The notes beneath the pieces were generated by a model, which had not been told where the DNA came from, ran no database searches, and saw only the letters and a list, made by a program, of their open reading frames with translations. From positions 1 through 5,075 of the forward strand of contig CAKPSA010000085.1 of NCBI GenBank assembly GCA_934183145.1: 5,075 nucleotides of DNA. The letters run 5' to 3'. The stretch comes from an uncultured Veillonella sp. (lineage in GTDB: Bacteria; Bacillota; Negativicutes; Veillonellales; Veillonellaceae). Made by a program: the position numbers and the translations under genes. Positions 1 to 4,014 of the stretch are shown here, in pieces. The stretch's first letter is position 1. The number at the start of each line of letters is the position of its first letter.

Positions 1-16
1 CTATTCCATACGGAAA

Positions 17-1129
17 CTATCGTTTCTGCTTTTTTTCGGATTTATCTTTTTTCTTATCCTTTTTCTTGTCTTTTTTATCTTTTTTTTCGTCCTTGGACTT
101 TTTATGTTTTTTGTCCTTTTTCTCCTCTTTGGACTTCTTATGGTCCTTAGATTTCTTGCCTTCTTTAGATTTCTTTTCGTCTTTGGATTTTTTAGACTTT
201 TCGTCAGTCCCATTGATACGCGCCCATTCATCATCTACGCGTTTCAATTGCTTTTTAAGAAGCTTTTCCATCTTCTTATTGGCTTTATCTGAATCTAGAC
301 CAGACTTACCGAATAACAAAGCATTTACCGCTGTATACGGGTCGATAGAGGACATATTCTCTTCGTCCTCATCGATTTCTTCAAATTTATCATCTGCAGA
401 TTTACGTATATTAGATGTATCTTCATGCTTAGATATAGAGCTATCTTTTTTAGCAAATGCAGCCTTATTATTACGGGATGTTTCTGTATCTTTTGTTTCT
501 GAAAGCAACACAGAATTTTCTGCATCAAATGGATTTTCTTCATCCAAGTGATGGACTTCTAAACTTTCAACGCCATCTAGTGGATTTACATCCATATGCT
601 CTACAAGTGCTTCATCAAGATCAGACATCTCATGTTTGGAGCTTTCACCAGAACCTGTAAAAAGACCGCCCATAGAATGTAATTCGTTCAATTTAATATG
701 ATTCATGCCCACTGTAGAATCGTGCTGCACAGGAACATCGGACAATTGGACTTGTTCCATAGCGTACACATCGTTAGTATGGCTAACACCCTTGCCAAGA
801 TACGATTTATCAGCAATGATGATATCTTCTTGATCGTCACCTAACACATTGCCGAACAAATCCTCTTCAAGAGAATCATAGGTATGCAACATAGACATCC
901 GTTTTTGAACCTCTTCAATTTGATTCCACAAATCCACGAGAGAGGATGTATAGTATATGCGTTCCTTAACCTCTAAATATGCTTGATAAACGATAGCCAA
1001 TTCAGTTTCATTGAGCCCTTCTTCGGCACCGATTTCTTCAATCATTTGTTGAATTTGTTGATCTCGATCATAACGTTTAATTAAGGCCTTGCGAATATGT
1101 TCAATCAATGCTGTGTCGATGATTTCCAC
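17..1129 (-). CDS. Hypothetical protein with acidic linker and lysine-rich C-terminal tail
   Basis: I do not recognise this family. From the GTG at 1129 it has 370 residues and a TAG stop at 17-19. Residues 1-85 look helical and mixed-charge, with no signal peptide or membrane segment, so it is probably cytoplasmic. Residues about 86-260 are acidic and rich in D, E, S and N, and look disordered. Residues 260-308 form a better-ordered amphipathic block (around NALLFGKSGLD). The last 62 residues are a low-complexity tail of KKSKDEKK-like units with 34 Lys and 16 Asp/Glu. Start choice: an ATG at 1141 also opens the frame, but the sequence between it and the GTG contains GGAGG (1139-1135) five bases before the GTG. 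The only purine-rich stretch upstream of the ATG is about 16 bases away. The GTG is therefore favoured; the ATG form would be 374 residues. A basic tail on an acidic protein could bind nucleic acid or a polyanion, but that is speculation. It has its own candidate promoter and is probably not co-transcribed with the methyltransferase upstream. Confidence 0.85.
   Translation of the reverse strand: MEIIDTALIEHIRKALIKRYDRDQQIQQMIEEIGAEEGLNETELAIVYQAYLEVKERIYYTSSLVDLWNQIEEVQKRMSMLHTYDSLEEDLFGNVLGDDQEDIIIADKSYLGKGVSHTNDVYAMEQVQLSDVPVQHDSTVGMNHIKLNELHSMGGLFTGSGESSKHEMSDLDEALVEHMDVNPLDGVESLEVHHLDEENPFDAENSVLLSETKDTETSRNNKAAFAKKDSSISKHEDTSNIRKSADDKFEEIDEDEENMSSIDPYTAVNALLFGKSGLDSDKANKKMEKLLKKQLKRVDDEWARINGTDEKSKKSKDEKKSKEGKKSKDHKKSKEEKKDKKHKKSKDEKKDKKDKKKDKKKDKSEKKQKR
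20..205 (-). repeat. Lysine-codon-rich low-complexity repeat (tail of the hypothetical protein)
   Basis: The stretch encodes the 62-residue tail and is almost only A and G on the coding strand (T and C as written). Units of about 6-8 residues, with themes KKSKDEKK, KKSKEEKK and KKDKKDKK, are repeated imperfectly. The bias keeps several other frames open, giving false lysine/arginine-rich and serine/phenylalanine-rich reading frames on both strands. Such tracts can change length by replication slippage. Confidence 0.8.
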
Positions 1130-1134
1130 GGGTA

Positions 1135-1139
1135 CCTCC
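1135..1139 (-). promoter_or_regulatory. Ribosome binding site that decides the start of the lysine-tail gene
   Basis: GGAGG (followed by T) lies on the minus strand five bases before a GTG at 1129-1127. It overlaps the G of the upstream in-frame ATG (1141-1139), so translation is unlikely to begin at that ATG. The spacing is short but workable. Confidence 0.6.
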
Positions 1140-1237
1140 ATTATTCAATACACTCAGCCCTATCCACTAACTTAGTGCATACGAATCAATGTATAGAACC
1201 ACAAAAAATAATTTGATTTTATAATCCTTAATATATT

Positions 1238-1246
1238 ATTATAGCA
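1238..1246 (-). promoter_or_regulatory. Extended -10 promoter candidate for the lysine-tail gene
   Basis: On the minus strand the sequence reads TGC then TATAAT (1243-1238), a perfect -10 with the TGn extension. No good -35 is seen 17 bases upstream, which extended -10 promoters can tolerate. The start point would be near 1231, leaving a leader of about 100 bases. That leader contains a short palindrome, CACTAACTTAGTG as written, near 1165-1178. The -10 element overlaps the arm of a 6-bp hairpin (1243-1259). Confidence 0.45.
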
Positions 1247-1263
1247 GAATTTATCTGCTTTTT
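1243..1263. other. Small hairpin AGCAGA-attta-TCTGCT between two minus-strand genes
   Basis: A perfect 6-bp stem with a 5-base loop is followed by a T run only on the plus strand (1259-1263). For the methyltransferase, which ends at 1289 on the minus strand, this is the only hairpin nearby. On that strand it is followed by ATAATAAT, a poor U tract. It may be a weak terminator for the methyltransferase or chance; its left arm doubles as the downstream gene's extended -10 element. Confidence 0.3.
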
Positions 1264-1288
1264 CCTTAATAATCTAGGTGAAAGTCCC

Positions 1289-1888
1289 CTAAAATAAATT
1301 GACTGAATACACTAAAATTCGTTCTTTTACATCACGTTCTTCAAAGAGATCACTACAATCAATGGATTCTTCATGTTCCAATCGCACATGGTTATTCAAG
1401 AAGTTTTCTACCTCTTCGTTGACGTAGTAGAAAAACAGCTTAATCTCTCGCGGATGATGATATAGGGAATCAAAGATATTTCCTAAGACCCGCTTAATCG
1501 TATGGAGCGCAAAGGGATTAAAGAAAAAGCAACGATCTGCTTGGTCGGGCAATTCATAAAGCGCCGCATCACCATGCACAAAGCTCACACGGTTGCGAGC
1601 AGCTGGGCTTTCACTATTAATCAGAGCCTTTTCGTATAATCGTTCATCGTATTCGATACCAATGGAGTGACAACCCGTTTGGTACGCCATAAAAATGCTA
1701 ACGCGACCCTTGCCACTTCCATAATCGATGAGGGTATTTTTCTTGCGAATATGACCGCTATTTGCCAAACGCTCTAGCACACAATAATCCGTTGGCTCGT
1801 ACGGATGATGCTCCGTATCAGACCGACTATCATCACGGCCTGCTGTCTTTATTTGTAAAACCTGTTCCCATTCCTGTTCACTTGTCAT
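1289..1888 (-). CDS. Class I SAM-dependent methyltransferase, substrate unknown
   Basis: The product is a 199-residue soluble protein with a Rossmann-type methyltransferase fold. Visible motifs in order: a conserved-looking HHPYEP segment (27-32); the SAM-binding glycine loop, motif I, DYGSGKGR (55-62); the acidic residue closing strand 2 (GIEYDE, Glu79) that would hold the SAM ribose; GD at 106-107 (motif III region); and FFFNPF (121-126) in the motif IV position. NPF recalls the N/D-P-P-Y/F motif of amino-group methyltransferases, but no target-recognition domain is present and 199 residues is close to a bare catalytic core. The substrate cannot be named; a small molecule, protein or RNA is possible. 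The ATG at 1888 is preceded by only a weak binding site (GGGA, 7 bases away). A separate promoter lies upstream. The lysine-tail gene starts about 160 bases downstream on the same strand, behind its own promoter candidate. I am confident of the fold but not of the reaction target. Confidence 0.9.
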   Translation of the reverse strand: MTSEQEWEQVLQIKTAGRDDSRSDTEHHPYEPTDYCVLERLANSGHIRKKNTLIDYGSGKGRVSIFMAYQTGCHSIGIEYDERLYEKALINSESPAARNRVSFVHGDAALYELPDQADRCFFFNPFALHTIKRVLGNIFDSLYHHPREIKLFFYYVNEEVENFLNNHVRLEHEESIDCSDLFEERDVKERILVYSVNLF

Positions 1889-1931
1889 ATGTCATTCCCA
1901 CTACGCTTATGTTCTACCTTATATCAATCGT

Positions 1932-1961
1932 AATATATTAAGTAATATCTAGTTATATCAA
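1932..1961 (-). promoter_or_regulatory. Sigma-70-type promoter for the methyltransferase
   Basis: On the minus strand TTGATA (1961-1956, 5 of 6 matches) is followed after 18 bases by TATATT (1937-1932, 5 of 6). Transcription would start near 1925, about 36 bases before the ATG. Two copies of TTATATCAA (1919-1927 and 1953-1961) cover the -35 box and the start point, and could be operator half-sites. Confidence 0.45.
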
Positions 1962-1985
1962 CTATTGTATATACATCTAATATTA

Positions 1986-2017
1986 TTTACAAATAATGCT
2001 AAATTGTGTAATATAAT
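1986..2017 (+). promoter_or_regulatory. Promoter for a short plus-strand RNA (candidate antitoxin)
   Basis: A perfect TATAAT lies at 2012-2017. TTTACA (1986-1991, 5 of 6 matches to the -35 consensus) lies 20 bases upstream, longer than the ideal 17. Transcription would start about 2024. No plus-strand gene follows before the terminator at 2065-2098, so the product would be an RNA of about 74 bases. Confidence 0.5.
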
Positions 2018-2023
2018 ATTAGA

Positions 2024-2097
2024 TGAAGGAATAAGTATTTTGCAAACATTTTAATGCACGCAAAACAAAAGAGGAGGGTGGCACCCCTCCTCTTTTT
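2024..2097 (+). ncRNA. Candidate type I antitoxin RNA, antisense-acting on the 28-residue peptide mRNA
   Basis: This is a predicted short untranslated RNA. It would start after the TATAAT box at 2012-2017 and end in the T run of the hairpin at 2071-2092, a length of about 74 bases. Its 5' part (2030-2059) is a near-copy of 2182-2209, the segment covering the start codon and first codons of the peptide gene. Because that gene is read from the opposite strand, the RNA is complementary to the translation start of the peptide mRNA. The two RNAs would also share complementary 3' terminator hairpins. This matches the known RNA II/RNA I design of the enterococcal par (fst) locus, where two direct repeats and a shared terminator give the pairing. 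The layout is seen in the sequence; expression and function are inferred. Confidence 0.5.
2030..2059. repeat. Direct repeat copy 1 (antitoxin side)
   Basis: Two exact 11-base blocks, AATAAGTATTT (2030-2040) and AACATTTTAAT (2045-2055), are followed by GCAC. The blocks are 4 bases apart here and 2 apart in copy 2. This copy lies left of the shared terminator. Confidence 0.8.
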
Positions 2098-2098
2098 G
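2065..2098. terminator. Bidirectional rho-independent terminator shared by peptide mRNA and short RNA
   Basis: An 8-bp GC-rich stem, GAGGAGGG (2071-2078) with CCCTCCTC (2085-2092), has a six-base loop. TTTTT follows on the plus strand, and TTTTGTTTTG follows on the minus strand. It can stop rightward transcription from the TATAAT box at 2012 and leftward transcription of the peptide gene that ends at 2113. No other gene points into it. Confidence 0.85.
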
Positions 2099-2112
2099 TG
2101 CTAGTTACCGGC

Positions 2113-2199
2113 CTAATATCTATCTAGCCACTTGCAGATATAATGGCACGTTATACCTGCTACAATAGATATTGTGAAAGAAATAAGTATTTCTAACAT
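2113..2199 (-). CDS. 28-residue hydrophobic peptide, candidate Fst-like type I toxin
   Basis: The peptide reads MLEILISFTISIVAG, then ITCHYICKWLDRY. Residues 4-22 form one hydrophobic helix, long enough to span the inner membrane, followed by a short charged tail with KWLDR. The start is well supported: AAGGGGGTG (2215-2207) lies 7 bases before the ATG, and the TAG stop is 14 bases from the terminator hairpin arm. Fst toxins of plasmid par loci are about 33 residues with one membrane helix and a charged C-terminus, often with a WLD-like end, and they damage the membrane when unpaired. The resemblance here is in size, layout and tail, not clear homology. I recall similar short KWLD-ending peptides in gut Firmicutes, but this is unverified. 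The gene sits between two hairpin terminators and faces a short opposing RNA across a shared terminator. Alternatively it is a small membrane protein with another role. I am confident that it is a real gene and moderately confident of the toxin role. Confidence 0.68.
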   Translation of the reverse strand: MLEILISFTISIVAGITCHYICKWLDRY

Positions 2200-2209
2200 T
2201 TTAATACAC
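2182..2209. repeat. Direct repeat copy 2 (covers the peptide gene start)
   Basis: It contains the same two 11-base blocks (2182-2192 and 2195-2205), then ACAC. On the minus strand the second block includes the ATG of the peptide gene and the bases just before it; the first block covers the next few codons. A few matching bases (GAA..G) extend the similarity to the left. Confidence 0.8.
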
Positions 2210-2218
2210 CCCCTTCCT

Positions 2219-2240
2219 GTTACCAGTTTGGGGCGGTAAC
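2219..2240 (-). promoter_or_regulatory. 5' leader hairpin of the peptide mRNA, next to its ribosome binding site
   Basis: On the minus strand GTTACC (2240-2235) pairs with GGTAAC (2224-2219) around a loop containing CCCC (2233-2230). A seventh G-T pair is possible. The hairpin ends just before the binding site, whose GGGGG run (2213-2209) could pair with the loop CCCC. A third element, GGTAAC (2109-2104), lies after the stop codon and could pair with the same 5' arm. The hairpin would sit at the very 5' end of the mRNA if transcription starts near 2240. Confidence 0.55.
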
Positions 2241-2246
2241 ACCTAT

Positions 2247-2257
2247 AGTATATACCA
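2247..2257 (-). promoter_or_regulatory. Promoter candidate for the peptide gene
   Basis: On the minus strand TGGTATA at 2257-2251 leads into TATACT (2252-2247, 5 of 6 matches to a -10 box). No -35 stands at the right distance: the place is filled by the hairpin at 2257-2280. A perfect TTGACA lies at 2290-2285 but is 32 bases from the -10 box, too far for a normal promoter. A start near 2240 fits the leader hairpin. Confidence 0.35.
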
Positions 2258-2280
2258 AAAGCACCCGTTTGGGTGCTTTT
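2257..2280. terminator. Symmetrical hairpin terminator insulating the peptide module from the transporter gene
   Basis: A perfect 10-bp stem, AAAAGCACCC with GGGTGCTTTT, closes a 4-base loop (2267-2270). It ends in TTTT in both directions. On the plus strand it would stop read-through from the short RNA before the transporter gene. On the minus strand it would stop stray transcripts before the peptide gene. Confidence 0.7.
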
Positions 2281-2309
2281 ATTATGTCAAACATTTATTG
2301 ATGCTAATA

Positions 2310-2318
2310 TGGTATACT
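2310..2318 (+). promoter_or_regulatory. Extended -10 promoter for the CNNM transporter gene
   Basis: TGG precedes TATACT (2313-2318), giving a TGn-extended -10 box with no clear -35. It lies after the insulating hairpin and about 58 bases before the ATG at 2376. The start codon is preceded by AAAAAGGAG (2356-2364) with an 11-base spacer. Confidence 0.5.
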
Positions 2319-2375
2319 AAAGAGTAACATTTCTATTTTCTCATGTGCAGAATATAAAAAGGAGTATCTATTTAC

Positions 2376-3740
2376 ATGGACAGTGATCTGACCTTAGATT
2401 TTATAATTATCATCGTATTAATCATTGCGAATGGCTTGTTCTCTATGACGGAATTGGCTATCGTCAATGCGAAGAAACGAAAATTAGAGGAAATGGCCGA
2501 AGCAGGCAATGAGCGCGCTAAAAAAGCCTTTGAATTAGCTGAGAATCCAAACGAAATGTTCTCTACTATTCAAATTGGTATTACCCTCGTTGGTATCTTA
2601 ACAGGTTTATATTCTGGTGCTACCTTCTCTGGTCCTTTAGAGGATATCTTAGTGGCAAGCATTCCAAGCATCGAACCATATGCTGCATCTATTAGTTCCT
2701 TCCTCATCGTTGCTATCATCACCTATTTATCCCTCGTTATCGGCGAGCTTGTACCAAAACGCTTAGCTTTAAATAGTCCTGAAAGCATTGCCGTTGTAGT
2801 ATCTAAACCGATTTACTGGTTATCTGTAGCATTAAAACCTATCGTTAGCTTCCTCGGTGTTTCCACAGAATTTCTTTTAAAATTACTAGGCGTTACTGTG
2901 AAAGAAGAGGCGCCTGTTACAGAGTCTGAAATTAACAAAATGCTCACCGAAGGCGTTGCTATGGGTGCTTACGAAGAAGAAGAACCTATACTCGTAGAAA
3001 ATATCTTCCACTTGGCAGATATGAACGCTGGTGACATCATGACACCTCGTACGCAGCTCAAATGGATTGACCTTAACGGCACAGAGGACGAAATTATGGA
3101 AGTCCTCAAAAATGCCAACCATTATCGCATTCCTGTAGGTACCGATTCCTTGGACGAACTAAAAGGTCTCATTACCGTATCCGACGTATTAGTACAAATC
3201 ATGCAACGTCCTAGCGAACGCTCTATTCATGATATTATTGAATCTTGTTTGAAAGAACCATTACTCATTCCAGAATCCATTACACTCATGAAATTGTTGA
3301 ATGTACTCCGTACAGAAGGCGTTCACGAAACTATCGTTCTCGACGAGTACGGCGGTTTCAGTGGTCTTGTAACCTTACATGACATCATGGAAGAAATCGT
3401 AGGTCTCATGCCTTCCGGTGAAGAAGAAATCAAGGAAGAAGAAAATAAAATCATCGAACGTGAAGATGGTTCTTGGCTTGTAGATGGCCTTCTTGACGTA
3501 GACGAATTCAAAGAATTCTTCCACATCGATGAAGAATTACCAGGCGAAGAAAAAGACTTGTACAAAACAATGGGCGGTCTATTAAATGTTCTCTTTGGTC
3601 GCATTCCAAAAGAATTAGACAAAGCTAAATGGAATGGCTATACCTTTGAAGTGGTAGATATGGATAATACTCGTATCGATAAAATTCTTGTCACCTATGA
3701 AGAACCTATTGTAGTACAAGAAACAGAAGAAAAAGAATAA
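2376..3740 (+). CDS. CNNM/CorC-family membrane transporter (hemolysin family protein)
   Basis: The 454-residue product has the full three-part layout of the family. The N-terminal CNNM (DUF21) membrane domain covers residues 1-185, with hydrophobic segments near 8-27, 61-82, 105-123 and 137-160 and the hallmark GELVPKRLAL at 123-132. Two CBS domains follow at about 205-345, with DIMTPR at 220-225 and DEYGGFSGLVTLHDIMEE at 323-340. A C-terminal CorC/HlyC domain spans about 361-440, with SWLVDGLLDVDEF (366-378), GGLL and GRIP (400-411). Family members in Bacillus and Staphylococcus (MpfA-like) export magnesium and protect against Mg2+ excess, with CBS domains sensing nucleotide or Mg2+. The 'hemolysin' name is historical and there is no sign of cell-lytic activity here. 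Length is normal and the frame is intact. It stands alone, with its own promoter and a terminator right after it. The exact ion is inferred from the family. Residues 350-360 and the C-terminal tail are unusually glutamate-rich. Confidence 0.93.
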   Translation: MDSDLTLDFIIIIVLIIANGLFSMTELAIVNAKKRKLEEMAEAGNERAKKAFELAENPNEMFSTIQIGITLVGILTGLYSGATFSGPLEDILVASIPSIEPYAASISSFLIVAIITYLSLVIGELVPKRLALNSPESIAVVVSKPIYWLSVALKPIVSFLGVSTEFLLKLLGVTVKEEAPVTESEINKMLTEGVAMGAYEEEEPILVENIFHLADMNAGDIMTPRTQLKWIDLNGTEDEIMEVLKNANHYRIPVGTDSLDELKGLITVSDVLVQIMQRPSERSIHDIIESCLKEPLLIPESITLMKLLNVLRTEGVHETIVLDEYGGFSGLVTLHDIMEEIVGLMPSGEEEIKEEENKIIEREDGSWLVDGLLDVDEFKEFFHIDEELPGEEKDLYKTMGGLLNVLFGRIPKELDKAKWNGYTFEVVDMDNTRIDKILVTYEEPIVVQETEEKE

Positions 3741-3749
3741 TGCCTACTA

Positions 3750-3767
3750 GCTCATAGACTTATGAGC
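3750..3767 (+). other. Perfect 7-bp hairpin after the transporter stop codon
   Basis: GCTCATA (3750-3756) and TATGAGC (3761-3767) pair around GACT, ten bases after the TAA. No T run follows, so it is not a terminator alone. It may protect the mRNA 3' end or be a worn terminator in front of the functional one at 3785. Confidence 0.45.
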
Positions 3768-3784
3768 ATTGTAAATTTATAAAG

Positions 3785-3815
3785 AGTGAGTTCTCATATG
3801 GAGGACTCACTTTTT
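3785..3815 (+). terminator. Rho-independent terminator of the CNNM transporter gene
   Basis: GTGAGTTCTC (3786-3795) pairs with GAGGACTCAC (3801-3810), with one G-T pair and a 5-base loop. A further A-T pair closes the base and TTTTT (3811-3815) follows. It lies 45 bases after the transporter stop codon. Confidence 0.85.
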
Positions 3816-4014
3816 ATATATACCCCTAGCCGTTTACAGCTAAATATAGTATTATTAAATTGTATAAAATATATAATTAGACCTAATAGAGCTATTAGCT
3901 ACAATAAATCTAATAGCAACATTAGATCTACTCTCATAATATGGAGTCCTATGAATGCTACCTATATGTAGTTGTGTGTCATAGGACTTATGTGTGGTAT
4001 AAAGGAGAGATTCT
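3816..4014. other. AT-rich intergenic region upstream of the efflux adaptor gene
   Basis: No convincing gene lies here. It holds several CTAATAG/CTATTAG words (a 7-bp inverted pair at 3883-3898), scattered -10-like boxes (TATAAT at 3872-3877, TATAAA at 3863-3868) without a clear -35 at the right distance, and the inverted repeat at 3945-3988. The adaptor's promoter must lie here or upstream but cannot be fixed from sequence. On the minus strand a hydrophobic frame with an in-frame stop (3937 to about 3797) resembles a decayed small membrane peptide, with weak support. Confidence 0.5.
3945..3988. promoter_or_regulatory. Perfect 10-bp inverted repeat upstream of the adaptor gene
   Basis: AGTCCTATGA (3945-3954) and TCATAGGACT (3979-3988) are exact inverse copies separated by 24 bases. 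A smaller CTAC/GTAG pair (3958-3961, 3968-3971) nests inside. The repeat ends 26 bases before the adaptor's ATG. It could be an operator for a repressor of the efflux operon or a leader-RNA hairpin. No T run follows, so it is not a terminator. Confidence 0.55.

Noticed and set aside
1..551. Open frames in other phases over the lysine-tail gene, including a 77-codon Lys/Arg-rich one on the minus strand and a 161-codon Ser/Leu/Phe-rich one on the plus strand
   Set aside because: They arise from the low-complexity A/G tract and lie wholly inside a longer, better-supported gene. They lack binding sites and have repeat-artefact compositions.
1243..1263. Reading the AGCAGA/TCTGCT hairpin as a firm terminator
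   Set aside because: The T run is on the plus strand, where no gene ends, and the minus-strand side has only a broken T tract. It is kept as a low-confidence hairpin only.
1275..1289. AGGTGAAAGTCCCCT, resembling a conserved word of cobalamin riboswitches and some group II introns
   Set aside because: It is an isolated 15-base match right after a stop codon. None of the other conserved boxes or helices is nearby, and the gene context does not fit.
1999..2049. Second short minus-strand frame beginning in repeat copy 1 (MFAKYLFLHLILYYTI), possibly a duplicated toxin gene
   Set aside because: It has no ribosome binding site before the ATG, is only 16 codons, and lies after the terminator on that strand. 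After the first few codons it does not resemble the 28-residue peptide. The repeat is better explained as the pairing region of the opposing RNA.
2886..3622. Minus-strand open frames of 78 and 99 codons inside the transporter gene
   Set aside because: They are antisense to a complete gene with a clear domain structure, have no binding sites and resemble no family.
3786..3971. Plus-strand open frame of 61 codons after the transporter
   Set aside because: It begins inside the terminator hairpin, its second ATG lies in the loop, and no ribosome binding site precedes it. It is translated AT-rich intergenic DNA.
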